Source: Bacillota bacterium (GTDB lineage: Bacteria > Bacillota > Sulfobacillia > JAJYWN01 > JAJZPE01). From it: DNA of 64,000 nt. The stretch's first letter is position 1. Every line of letters starts with the position of its first letter. The notes below the pieces were generated by a model. That model was not told the DNA's origin. It was given only the letters and a program-made list of their open reading frames with translations, and did no database searches. Position numbers and translations under genes: made by a program. This document shows positions 9,051 through 16,929 of this stretch, piece by piece. The stretch spans positions 76,137 to 140,136 of the forward strand of contig JAJYMC010000044.1 in NCBI GenBank assembly GCA_021787335.1. Reading direction: 5' to 3'.

Positions 9051-10022
9051 ATGGCGGATCCCCGTCCGACGCCATGGCGCCGCATCCCCGCCCGCCCGGC
9101 ACCCCCGGCCCGTCCCGCCGCCGGCCCCCTGGTCGCCCTCTCCATCTGCGCCCTGGCCTGGGGCGGCTCGTTCGTGGCGGCCAAGATCGCCCTCTTCGAG
9201 ATCGACCCGATAGGCCTGGCGGCCCTGCGCTTCTTCGTCGCCTGCCTCGTCTTCGTGCCCGTCATCATCGGCTACCACCTGCGGGGTGAACGGCTGACCC
9301 TGGCCGAACTGCCGTCTTTCCTCGTCCTGGGCCTGCTCGGCGTGACCACCTACTTCTGGCTGCAGTTCGCCGGCATCCGTCACACGACGGCGACCAACGT
9401 GGCCCTCCTCATCACCCTGACCCCGGTCTGGACGAGCCTGCTCGGCCGCTTCTTCCTCGGCGAGGAGCTGGGTCCGCGGCGGGTGACCGGCATCGCCCTG
9501 GCCTTCGCCGGGGCGATCGTGGTCGCCACCCGCGGCCGCTTTAGCCTGGCGGCCGGGCGCGAGGACCTCATCGGTGCTCTCTACATCCTCTCGAACACGC
9601 TGGCCTGGTCGGTCTTCACGACCCTGGGGCGGTCCGTGCTGCAACGACGCCCGGCCCTCTTCGTCACCGCCTGGGTCGGTGCCCTGGGGACGCTGATGAT
9701 GCTCCCGGCCCTTGTCTACGTGGGCGAGTTCCGCGGGGGCGTCCACCTGGACGCGAAGACCTGGGCGGCCGTCATCTACCTCGGCGTCATCTGCTCGGCC
9801 CTGGGCTACTTCCTTTGGTACTACGCCCTCAAGTATGTGCGGGCGAGCCTGGCCGCCGGCTTCCTGTATCTTCAGCCGCTGGTGACCATCGCCCTGAGCC
9901 GCGTCCTCCTCGGCGAGACCCTGACCGCGGCGACCGTCGCCGGCGGGGCGGCTATCATCGCCGGCGTCTACCGGATCAGCGCCGCGCCCGGACGGGCCAG
10001 GCGGGGGAAGCAGAGCGCCTGA
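9051..10022 (+). CDS. EamA/DMT-family transporter
   Basis: This 323-residue protein has ten hydrophobic helices arranged as two EamA repeats, the first beginning LVALSICALAWGGSFVAAKIAL and the second with LYILSNTLAWSVFTTLGR and SALGYFLWYYALKYV. Members export or import amino acids, nucleosides and other metabolites. The ATG start at 9051 is one base after the stop of the serine hydrolase gene, so the two are very likely co-transcribed; longer upstream reading in this frame overlaps that gene and was rejected. Confidence 0.87.
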   Translation: MADPRPTPWRRIPARPAPPARPAAGPLVALSICALAWGGSFVAAKIALFEIDPIGLAALRFFVACLVFVPVIIGYHLRGERLTLAELPSFLVLGLLGVTTYFWLQFAGIRHTTATNVALLITLTPVWTSLLGRFFLGEELGPRRVTGIALAFAGAIVVATRGRFSLAAGREDLIGALYILSNTLAWSVFTTLGRSVLQRRPALFVTAWVGALGTLMMLPALVYVGEFRGGVHLDAKTWAAVIYLGVICSALGYFLWYYALKYVRASLAAGFLYLQPLVTIALSRVLLGETLTAATVAGGAAIIAGVYRISAAPGRARRGKQSA

Positions 10023-10063
10023 CGGTCCGACGGCCAGCCCGACCCGGTGGGCATGATAGACCC

Positions 10064-10828
10064 ATGGGACGGCTCTTTCTGGGCACCTCGGGCTTCAGCT
10101 ACAAGGAATGGATCGGCTCCTTCTACCCGCCAAAGATGCGGGGGGAGGATATGCTTCCTTTCTACGCGGCCCGGTTCAACAGCGTCGAGATCAACTCGAC
10201 CTTCTACCGCTTCCCCGCATCGGACCTTCTCGGCCGGTGGCGCGACGAGACGCCCACCGGCTTCGTCTTTGCCTTCAAGGCCCGCGGCAGCATCACCCAC
10301 AAGCTGCGCCTGCGCGGGGCGGAGGAGGAGACCTCGGACTTCCTCGACCGCGTCGGGTTCATCGGCGACCGCCTCGGTCCGGTCCTCTTCGGGCTGCCCC
10401 CCAACCTCAAGCGCGACGGCCGTCTGCGCGACTTCCTGGACATCCTCCCGCCGGTCGGTCGCCGCGCCGTCTTCGAGTTCCGAAACGCCTCCTGGTACGT
10501 GCCCGAGACCTTCGAGGAGCTGGCGGCGGCCAGGGCCGGCTTCTGCCTGGCCGACGGGACGGGAATGCCCGTCGACGAGCCGACCATGGAGGCCGCGGCC
10601 CGCATGGCGGAGTGGTCCGGGTTCGCCTATCTGCGCCTGCGCGGTGCCGACTACTCGCAGGCGGACCTGGCCCGCTGGGCCGACTATGTCCGGCGCCTTC
10701 TTGACGTCGGCGACGCCTACGTCTACTTCAAACACGAGGAGGAGGCCAAAGGTCCCCAGTACGCCGCCGCCTTCGGGCATCTGCGTCCACGGGTCGCCTG
10801 GGACGAACCCCTAGTTCTGAAAGATTAA
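10064..10828 (+). CDS. DUF72 family protein
   Basis: This 254-residue protein belongs to the DUF72 (YecE-like) family, a TIM-barrel group of unknown reaction. Typical features are the start GTSGFSYKEWIGSFYPP, the motif NSVEINSTFYRFP, FAFKA near residue 70, and the C-terminal WADYVRRLL plus AYVYFKHE. The ATG at 10064 was preferred because the family normally begins four to six residues before GTSG. The gene ends just before a terminator-like hairpin. Confidence 0.87.
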   Translation: MGRLFLGTSGFSYKEWIGSFYPPKMRGEDMLPFYAARFNSVEINSTFYRFPASDLLGRWRDETPTGFVFAFKARGSITHKLRLRGAEEETSDFLDRVGFIGDRLGPVLFGLPPNLKRDGRLRDFLDILPPVGRRAVFEFRNASWYVPETFEELAAARAGFCLADGTGMPVDEPTMEAAARMAEWSGFAYLRLRGADYSQADLARWADYVRRLLDVGDAYVYFKHEEEAKGPQYAAAFGHLRPRVAWDEPLVLKD

Positions 10829-10868
10829 AGATTTTGAGAAGGGAAAAATAGGGCGGAAGGCGAAATAT

Positions 10869-10922
10869 CCCCCCACACGGCTGGTCCTATCCGAAAAGGG
10901 CCAGCATTAAGGGGGTTTTTTT
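10869..10922 (+). terminator. Terminator-like hairpin that also contains the tctC ribosome binding site
   Basis: Inner arms CTGGTCC (10881-10887) and GGGCCAG (10898-10904) and outer arms CCCCC (from 10869) and GGGGG (10911-10915) are followed by seven T (10916-10922). The next gene begins at TTG 10924, and its Shine-Dalgarno sequence AAGGGGG (10909-10915) is the 3' arm of this hairpin. It may end transcription from DUF72, control tctC, or both. Confidence 0.7.
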
Positions 10923-10923
10923 C

Positions 10924-11910
10924 TTGCGCTATCGGCTTTGGTCGGTGGTTTCGGCCCTGGTCCTTTTGGCCTTGGTCGTGACGTCCGGTTGCAGTAACCT
11001 CAGCCTTGGCGGCGGCTACCCCAAGAAGGACATCGAATTCGTGGTGCCGTTCGGCGCCGGCGGCGGCAGCGATATCCTCGGCAGAAGCATCGCCGCGGTC
11101 TTCGACTCCGAGAAGATCTTCAAGAAGCCCATGACCGTGGTGAACAAGGCCGGCGGCAGCGGCGCGGTCGGCTATGCCTACATCGCCGAGAAGAAGGGCG
11201 ATCCGTACTATCTGGGTACGGTCAGCTCCAGCTTCTGGACCACACCCCTGATCAACAAGTCCGACCTGAACTACACCAAGTTCACGATGGTCGCCGGTCT
11301 CGCCTATGACGGCTACGTCCTCCTGGTCAAGAAGGGCTCCAAGATCACGTCACCCAAGGATATGGTCGACGCGCTCAAGGCCAAGCCCAAGAGCGTCAAC
11401 ATCGGCGGTACCGGGATGACCTCGGACGACCGGGTGGTCACCTATCTCTGGGAGAAAGAATCCGGCATCCAGTTCAACTACGTCCCGTTCAACAGCGGCG
11501 GCGAGGTCATGACCAACCTCCTCGGTGGTCACATTGACGCCGCCTGGGCCAACCCCGGCGAGGCCCTCGGGCAGATCCAGTCGGGGGATGCCGTCCCCAT
11601 CGCGGTCGCTTCGCCGAACCGCTTTGCCGGGCTGAAGGACGTGCCCACCATGAAGGAACTGGGCTTCAACACCGTGTCCTTCCTGCAGCTGCGCGGGGTC
11701 CTGGCCCCGGCCGGAATCCCGGAATCGGACCTGAAGGCCCTTGAAGCGGGCTTCAAGAAGATGACCGAGAGCACCAAGTGGACGAAGGACTATGTTGAGA
11801 AGAACATGATTGTCGGCACGTTCATGGATTCCAAGACCTTCACTGACGCGGTCGCCAAGCAGAATGACCTCTACAAGGCGGCCCTCACGGAACTCGGCGT
11901 CATCAAGTAA
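10924..11910 (+). CDS. tctC: Tripartite tricarboxylate transporter substrate-binding lipoprotein (TctC family)
   Basis: This 328-residue extracytoplasmic receptor binds a carboxylic-acid substrate and delivers it to the TctBA membrane part. The signal peptide ends in a lipobox, VVTSGC, with Cys23 as lipidation site, as expected in a Gram-positive cell. The family core is visible: DIEFVVPFGAGGGSDILGR, VNKAGGSGAVGY, and GVLAPAGIPESDLKALEAGF. The TTG start is needed to keep the signal peptide and has AAGGGGG eight bases upstream. Substrate cannot be predicted; citrate, tartrate, aromatic acids and others are known for the family. Confidence 0.92.
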   Translation: MRYRLWSVVSALVLLALVVTSGCSNLSLGGGYPKKDIEFVVPFGAGGGSDILGRSIAAVFDSEKIFKKPMTVVNKAGGSGAVGYAYIAEKKGDPYYLGTVSSSFWTTPLINKSDLNYTKFTMVAGLAYDGYVLLVKKGSKITSPKDMVDALKAKPKSVNIGGTGMTSDDRVVTYLWEKESGIQFNYVPFNSGGEVMTNLLGGHIDAAWANPGEALGQIQSGDAVPIAVASPNRFAGLKDVPTMKELGFNTVSFLQLRGVLAPAGIPESDLKALEAGFKKMTESTKWTKDYVEKNMIVGTFMDSKTFTDAVAKQNDLYKAALTELGVIK

Positions 11911-11919
11911 GACGCGACA

Positions 11920-11960
11920 AGGGCGGACGGCCTCCCCGACGGGGGAGGCCGGGCCGCCCT
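11920..11960 (+). other. Intercistronic hairpin between tctC and tctB
   Basis: The arms GGCCTCCCC (11929-11937) and GGGGAGGCC (11942-11950) are extended by GGGCGG and CCGCCC. There is no T-tract, so it is more likely a 3' end stabiliser or partial attenuator that raises the receptor level over the membrane subunits than a full terminator. Confidence 0.6.
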
Positions 11961-11991
11961 ATGTTTATCCGTCACGGAAGGGGGCGGCGAC

Positions 11992-12450
11992 TTGAGTCTG
12001 GCGGCGAAGTTGGCCTCTGTTGTGCTGTTGGCCATGGCGGCCCTGGTGATCGTCCTGTCGAGGGCCCTCGACTACATCAAGGAAGGTGTGCCCGGTCCGG
12101 GCTTCGCCCCGCTGTGGTACGGCTTGATTCTGCTGGTATCGTCCGGGCTTCTGACCTTTCAGGTGTGGCGGCGCGTGGCCGGGGTCGCCGATCAGCCGCT
12201 CATCGAAGACCCCGCCGCCCGGGCGCGGGTGCTCAAGTATGTCATCGGGACCGTCATCGCGGTGGCCCTGGTAGCTTTCATCGGTCTACTGCCGGCCCTG
12301 GTGGTCTTCCTGACCTACTTCGTGCGGACGGAGGGGCGCGCCCCTTGGACCCAGACCCTCCTCGTGGGGGTCGGGGTGCCCGTGGTTTTCTGGTTGACTT
12401 TCGGTCTACTCCTCGGGGTCGATTTCCCCTGGGGGGTCCTCGGTTCCTGA
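11992..12450 (+). CDS. tctB: Tripartite tricarboxylate transporter small membrane subunit (TctB family)
   Basis: This 152-residue protein has four hydrophobic helices and the family pattern AALVIVLSRALDYIKEGVPGPGFAPLWYGLILL. It is the poorly conserved small subunit that pairs with TctA in the membrane. The TTG start at 11992 has GGAAGGGGG upstream. It sits between the receptor gene and tctA in the usual C-B-A order, 17 bases before tctA. Confidence 0.87.
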   Translation: MSLAAKLASVVLLAMAALVIVLSRALDYIKEGVPGPGFAPLWYGLILLVSSGLLTFQVWRRVAGVADQPLIEDPAARARVLKYVIGTVIAVALVAFIGLLPALVVFLTYFVRTEGRAPWTQTLLVGVGVPVVFWLTFGLLLGVDFPWGVLGS

Positions 12451-12467
12451 GCTAAGGAGGCCTGACG

Positions 12468-14000
12468 ATGGATGTCTTTCAGAGCCTGGGGGCCGGCTTT
12501 CTGGTCGCGCTGAGCCCGCTCAACCTCCTGTACTGCTTCATCGGCGTCATCGCCGGGACCATCATCGGGGCCCTGCCCGGGATCGGACCATCGGCCGGGG
12601 TGGCTATCCTGCTGCCCATCACCTTCGGCGTGAGCCCCACGACCTCCATGATCATGCTGGCGGGGATCTACTACGGAGCCATGTACGGCGGGACGATCAC
12701 GTCGGTCCTCATCAATGTGCCGGGCGAGTCCTCGTCGGTGATGACCACCCTTGACGGCTACCAGATGGCCAAGAAGGGGCGGGCCGGAGCGGCTCTGGGC
12801 ATCGCCGCCTTCGGGTCGTTCATCGCGGGCACCGGCAGCGTCATCATCTTCACCTTCTTCGCCCCCTGGTTGGCCAAGGTCGCCCTGTCCTTCGGACCGC
12901 AGGAGTATTTCGCCCTGATGGTCCTCGGCTTCACGGCTCTGGCCGGGTTGGCCAGCGAGTCGCCGGTGAAGACGATCATCTCGGCGGCCATCGGCTTGAT
13001 CCTGGCCACGATCGGACTGGACAGCATGAGCGGCCACCCGCGGTTCACCTTCGGGAGTAGTAACCTCCTCGGTGGGTTCGACTTTCTGCCCGTGGCGATG
13101 GGGCTCTTCGGCGTGGCCGAGGTGCTGATGTCGTCCGAGAGCGTTGCCAGGCTTGAGATTCAGAAGGCCGACCTCACCTTGAAGAAGGTCTTTCCGACGG
13201 CTGAGGATTGGGTCAGGAGCCGCTGGGCGATCGTCCGCGGCTGGCTGCTCGGTTTCGTGGTCGGGGTCCTGCCTGGGGCCGGGGCGACCATCGCCTCGTT
13301 CCTTTCGTACGCGGCCGAAAAGCGCGCCTCCAAGCATCCGGAGGAGTTCGGCCAAGGGGCCATCGAGGGGGTGGCCGGCCCGGAGTCGGCCAACAACGCC
13401 GCCTCGGTCGGAGCCCTGGTGCCGCTGCTGACCATCGGCGTGCCCGGTTCGGCGACGACGGCGGTGATGATGGGCGCCCTGATGATGTACGGGTTGCGCC
13501 CCGGGCCGTTGCTCTTCACGGAGAACCCGGACTTCGTCTGGGGCCTCGTGGCCAGCATGTACATCGGCAACGTCCTGCTGGTCATCCTCAACATGGCCTT
13601 CATCCCGCTCTTCGTGAGGATCGTGAAGATCCCGCAGTGGATCCTCAACCCGCTGATCCTCATCTTCTGCATCGTCGGGGTCTATGCGCTACAGAACAAT
13701 CTGTATGACGTCTGGATCATGCTCGCCTTCGGGCTCGTCGGCTACATCATGAAGAAGCTGAGCTTCCCGGCCGCGCCGCTGGTGCTCGCCCTGGTCCTGG
13801 GGGACATGATGGAGACCAACCTCCGGCGCTCGCTCATCCTTTCGCACGGCAGTGTGACCACCTTCTTCACCCGTCCGATCTCCGCCACCATCATCGTCAT
13901 CGCGCTCCTCGCCCTGGTCTATCCGGTGCTGAGGTGGCTCCTCGCCAAGCGCCGCCGGGCCTCGGCCCCGGGGAGCGCCACCGGAGGTGCGACCCATTGA
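12468..14000 (+). CDS. tctA: Tripartite tricarboxylate transporter large permease (TctA family)
   Basis: This 510-residue permease has about twelve membrane helices and both conserved TctA blocks: GTIIGALPGIGPSAGVAILL near residue 30 and VGVLPGAGATIASFLSY near 265. Other family motifs are YGAMYGGTITSVLINVPGE and GVPGSATTAVMMGALM. It forms the transport channel for the ligand captured by the receptor, driven by the ion gradient. Its stop codon overlaps the TTG start of the following ferredoxin-like gene in the sequence TTGA, implying translational coupling between transport and the redox proteins downstream. Confidence 0.95.
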   Translation: MDVFQSLGAGFLVALSPLNLLYCFIGVIAGTIIGALPGIGPSAGVAILLPITFGVSPTTSMIMLAGIYYGAMYGGTITSVLINVPGESSSVMTTLDGYQMAKKGRAGAALGIAAFGSFIAGTGSVIIFTFFAPWLAKVALSFGPQEYFALMVLGFTALAGLASESPVKTIISAAIGLILATIGLDSMSGHPRFTFGSSNLLGGFDFLPVAMGLFGVAEVLMSSESVARLEIQKADLTLKKVFPTAEDWVRSRWAIVRGWLLGFVVGVLPGAGATIASFLSYAAEKRASKHPEEFGQGAIEGVAGPESANNAASVGALVPLLTIGVPGSATTAVMMGALMMYGLRPGPLLFTENPDFVWGLVASMYIGNVLLVILNMAFIPLFVRIVKIPQWILNPLILIFCIVGVYALQNNLYDVWIMLAFGLVGYIMKKLSFPAAPLVLALVLGDMMETNLRRSLILSHGSVTTFFTRPISATIIVIALLALVYPVLRWLLAKRRRASAPGSATGGATH

Positions 14001-14723
14001 TCCTTGTCCACGCTGAGAAATGCAACGGTTGTGGGATCTGCGTCGACTACTGTACGGTCGGGGCCATCCGTCTCGACGGACGGCTGGCCGTGATCGACCC
14101 TGAGCGCTGTACCGATTGTTACGTCTGCCTTCGGAACGTGGTCTGCCGGCTGAAGGCCCTCGACAAAGGGCCGCTGGAGGCGTTCGCCGACATCTTCGGT
14201 CACGTGCTTTCGGACCCGACAGAGACGACGGCCGAGACCGGCGTGCCCGGACGCGGCACGGAGGAAGCCAAGACCAACGACGTCACCGGGCGGGTCAGGC
14301 CCGGCGAGGTCGGCGTGGCCATCGACATGGGCCGGCCGGGGGTCGGGGTCTTCCTGCGCGACGTCGAGAAGGTGGCCAAGGCCGTCTGCGCGGCCGGCCT
14401 GGTCCTCGAACCCGGGGATGTCAGCCCTCTCGGCAAGGTGCTCAAGGACCTCCGCACAGGCGAGATGCTCCCCGAGGTCCGGCACAAGTACCTGCTTTCG
14501 ATCATCATCGAGGGGAAGACGACCCTCGACCGCTTCCCGGAGGTCATCAAGGCCCTCCGGGCCATCGAGGGCCGGATCGACACGGTACTTCTCCGTCGGC
14601 ATCATCCTCCGCGTCGACGACGAAGGGCATCACCCGCTCATCGACCGGCTCTCCGAATCCGGGCTCCCGCGGCCGATAAGGGGCAAGGTCAACGTCGGCC
14701 TGGGACGCCCGCGGGCCGGCTGA
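13997..14723 (+). pseudogene. Ferredoxin-like 4Fe-4S protein, copy A, with a one-base frameshift
   Basis: The product starts LILVHAEKCNGCGICVDYC, a normal CxxCxxCxxxC cluster motif, followed by a second set CTDCYVC with the fourth Cys spaced unusually. A long non-ferredoxin domain contains VPGRGTEEAKTNDVTGRV and DMGRPGVGV. After IDT the frame is lost; the conserved end (VGIILRVDDEG to KVNVGLGRPRAG) continues in another frame. One extra base near 14585-14588 explains this, as the paralogue at 15410 reads through the same place as ETVFSLDLI. Repaired length is about 241 residues. The TTG start at 13997 has GGAGGTG eight bases upstream and overlaps the tctA stop. Sequencing error and real frameshift are both possible. 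Confidence 0.78.
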
Positions 14724-14776
14724 CCCGGCGACGGGCTGACCGAACCCCTCCTTCACTCCACCGAAAGGAGCAAGCC

Positions 14777-15406
14777 ATGACTCATACCCTCCATCGCCAC
14801 GGCGACCGGGAGTCGCTCAAGGACGACTTCGTCTGGCTCATGTACCAATCCAAGGGGATCAACGACAAGGACATCGCCCCGAAGGCGCGGGCCTTCGTCG
14901 ACGCCGCGGAGGCGGTCGGCTGCAGCAACTGGGGCGACGTCAAGTCGGGTTCTATCCTGAAGCTCTCGCCCCAGGAGATCAAGGAGCGCATCGGGGACAG
15001 GTCGAGGATCCGCGGGGTCCTCAACTCTCGCGAGCAGGTGACCAGGTTCCTCAAACTGGTGAAGCAGCAGGACCTGGGCATCTCCGTGGTCGTCAGCGGC
15101 CTCCTCGACGAGGTCCTGGAGGCCTGCCGAGAGGCCGACGTGAAGCCACACACGATCAACTACTCGCTTGGGGTCTGGGGCCGCAGGGACCTCCTGCCGG
15201 ACGACGACACCCTGGCCATCACGACGATGTGCGGGCACCACATGATCTCGGCCCGCTTCGTCCGCCGGTCGGTCGAGGACATCAGGAAGGGCAAGATCAG
15301 CCCGGAGCGGGCGGCTCGTAGGATCGGCGAACTGTGCCCGTGCGGTATCTTCAACCACGTTCGGGCCACGCGGTTGTTGGCCCGGATGGCGGGGAAGGGG
15401 GCCTAG
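14777..15406 (+). CDS. Conserved protein with CGH and CxCGIFN motifs, copy A (unknown function)
   Basis: I do not recognise this 209-residue family. It starts MTHTLHRHG and has ESLKDDFVWLMYQ, KPHTINYSLGVWG, TMCGHHMISARFV and CPCGIFNHVRA. The same blocks occur in copy B at 16149, so they are the conserved core. The Cys and His residues in TMCGHH and CPCGIFN are candidates for binding a metal or a cluster. No signal peptide or membrane segment is present. It always follows a ferredoxin-like gene here, which suggests the two products work as a pair. The ATG at 14777 has AAAGGAG upstream. Confidence 0.85.
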   Translation: MTHTLHRHGDRESLKDDFVWLMYQSKGINDKDIAPKARAFVDAAEAVGCSNWGDVKSGSILKLSPQEIKERIGDRSRIRGVLNSREQVTRFLKLVKQQDLGISVVVSGLLDEVLEACREADVKPHTINYSLGVWGRRDLLPDDDTLAITTMCGHHMISARFVRRSVEDIRKGKISPERAARRIGELCPCGIFNHVRATRLLARMAGKGA

Positions 15407-15409
15407 AGC

Positions 15410-16135
15410 ATGATCATCGATCAGGAGAAATGCAACGGTTGCGGCATCTGCGTCCCATACTGCCCGGTCGGGGCGATCAACCTGGCCGGCAAGAAGGCCT
15501 CCATCGACCTGGACGTCTGCGCCGAGTGCGGGACGTGCGGGCGGCATCGCGTGGTGAAGTGCCCGACCCACGCCATCCACGACCAGCCCGATCTGTATGA
15601 CGGGCCGCGGGCGGTGGCCAAGTACTTCAGCGACCCGACGACCACGCACAAGGTGACCAAGGTGCCGGGACGGGGGACCGAAGAGGTCAAGACCAACGAT
15701 GTCACCGGCCGGGTCCGCCGCGGGGAGTTCGGGATCGCCGTCGAGATGGGCCGGCCGGTCCTGGGGACCAGCCTGGCCCAGGTGGAGAAGGTCACGCGCC
15801 GCCTGGCGCCGCTGGGGGTGCACTTCGAGGAGAAGAACCCCCTCACGTCCATGCACGATCACGCGACCGGGGCGTTCTCGCCCGAGGTGCGCGGGGTGCG
15901 GATGATCTCGGCGATCATCGAGTTCAGCGTCCCGGCGGACAAGCTGGAAGCCGTGTTGGACGCCCTGCGGGACGTCTCCGGCGAGCTCGAGACGGTCTTC
16001 TCGCTGGACCTCATCAGCCGGTTCGAGGCCGACGGGAGCCTGCCCGTGCTGAAGCGCCTCCGGGCGATGGGGCTCGAACCGAGACCGAACGCCAAAGTCA
16101 ATCTGGGCCTTGGCCGGCCGCTGGCCAGCGATTGA
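15410..16135 (+). CDS. Ferredoxin-like 4Fe-4S protein, copy B
   Basis: This intact 241-residue protein is the paralogue of the gene at 13997. Residues 8-18 hold the first cluster motif CNGCGICVPYC; the second set CAECGTC has its fourth Cys seven residues further on, unlike the standard CxxCxxCxxxC. The C-terminal 180 residues contain VPGRGTEEVKTNDVTGRV, EMGRPVLGTSL, a predicted alpha/beta region and the end motif AKVNLGLGRP. The large second domain means it is not a simple electron carrier. A distant memory links the GTEE-KTNDVTGR block with proteins annotated as 6-hydroxynicotinate reductase, but I cannot verify that. It starts three bases after the previous stop. Confidence 0.85.
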   Translation: MIIDQEKCNGCGICVPYCPVGAINLAGKKASIDLDVCAECGTCGRHRVVKCPTHAIHDQPDLYDGPRAVAKYFSDPTTTHKVTKVPGRGTEEVKTNDVTGRVRRGEFGIAVEMGRPVLGTSLAQVEKVTRRLAPLGVHFEEKNPLTSMHDHATGAFSPEVRGVRMISAIIEFSVPADKLEAVLDALRDVSGELETVFSLDLISRFEADGSLPVLKRLRAMGLEPRPNAKVNLGLGRPLASD

Positions 16136-16148
16136 AGGAGGGGCGACG

Positions 16149-16802
16149 ATGACTCACTCACTGCACCGGCGCGGCAGCGCCGAATCGCTCCGGAACGACT
16201 ACGTCATCCTGGCCACCCCGGCCGCCGGAGTGAACCATGAGGGCTCGGGCGACAAGCTCCGCCGCATCCTCGACATCGTCTATGAGCTCGGCCCGGTCAA
16301 CATCGGCTCCTACGAGTGCGGGACCATCTATAGCGGGGCCACGGTCGAGGAGATCAAGGCCAAGTTGGCCGAGGTCCCCCGGGTGCGCTGCGTCTTCTCC
16401 GACCGCGCCAAGATCAAGGAACTGGTCCGCCAGATCAAGGACCTGGACCTCGGGGTCTCCATCACCCTCAGCGGGCTGACCGACGAGGTCGTCGGGCTGG
16501 CCGAGGAACTGGGCCTGCAGCCGCACTCCATCAACTTCTCCCTGGACATCTGGGGGAACCGTGGGGCCCTCCCGTCTGAGGAGGTCCTGCAGATCGTGAC
16601 CATGTGCGGCCATGGGATGGTCTCCCGGCGGCTCGTCGAGCGCCTCATCGACCAGGTCCGCCAGGGCAAGAAGACACCCCATCAGGCGGCCATCACGGTC
16701 GCCCAGCCATGCGTCTGCGGTATCTTCAACGTCGAACGGGCGGAAAAGCTGTTTGAGAAGTACGCCCCGGCCGCGGCGGGCGCGGGCGTGGCGGACGACT
16801 GA
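16149..16802 (+). CDS. Conserved protein with CGH and CxCGIFN motifs, copy B (unknown function)
   Basis: This 217-residue protein is the paralogue of the gene at 14777. It starts MTHSLHRRG and keeps ESLRNDYVIL, QPHSINFSLDIWG, TMCGHGMVSRRLVERL and CVCGIFNVERAEKLF. Differences lie mostly in the N-terminal third, where this copy has GVNHEGSGDKLRRILDIVYELG. It is soluble by composition. The ATG at 16149 is preceded by AAGGAGGGG. It is the last gene of the tct operon, ending 18 bases before a strong terminator. I do not assign a function. Confidence 0.85.
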   Translation: MTHSLHRRGSAESLRNDYVILATPAAGVNHEGSGDKLRRILDIVYELGPVNIGSYECGTIYSGATVEEIKAKLAEVPRVRCVFSDRAKIKELVRQIKDLDLGVSITLSGLTDEVVGLAEELGLQPHSINFSLDIWGNRGALPSEEVLQIVTMCGHGMVSRRLVERLIDQVRQGKKTPHQAAITVAQPCVCGIFNVERAEKLFEKYAPAAAGAGVADD

Positions 16803-16819
16803 GACAAGAAGATCGGTCA

Positions 16820-16848
16820 GGGGGCGCCCCTCAGGGGTGCCCCCTTTT
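16820..16848 (+). terminator. Rho-independent terminator of the tct operon
   Basis: The arms GGGGGCGCCCC (16820-16830) and GGGGTGCCCCC (16834-16844) pair with one G-T wobble around a three-base loop, followed by TTTTGGTTTT. This closes the transcription unit that begins at tctC. Confidence 0.88.
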
Positions 16849-16859
16849 GGTTTTGGGCC

Positions 16860-16888
16860 TTGACAGGCCAAAGGGCCGGTGGTAATCT
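16860..16888 (+). promoter_or_regulatory. Sigma-A type promoter for the TetR/ABC-2 operon
   Basis: A consensus -35 TTGACA (16860-16865) and a -10 TAATCT (16883-16888) are separated by exactly 17 bases. It lies directly behind the tct terminator and in front of the TetR gene. Confidence 0.8.
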
Positions 16889-16908
16889 TTAATTGAACGT
16901 TTGATTAA
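16889..16908 (+). promoter_or_regulatory. Probable TetR operator
   Basis: The 20-base sequence TTAATTGAACGTTTGATTAA matches its own reverse complement at 16 of 20 positions. It begins right after the -10 box, covering the expected transcription start, the usual place for an autorepressing TetR-type regulator. Binding by the adjacent gene product is inferred. Confidence 0.65.
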
Positions 16909-16929
16909 GGGATAGGAGATGAATCGTTC

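Noticed and set aside
8054-9268. Upstream extension of the minus-strand MBL gene to more than 700 codons
   Set aside because: The added part overlaps the serine hydrolase gene in antisense and lies beyond the normal N-terminus of the family.
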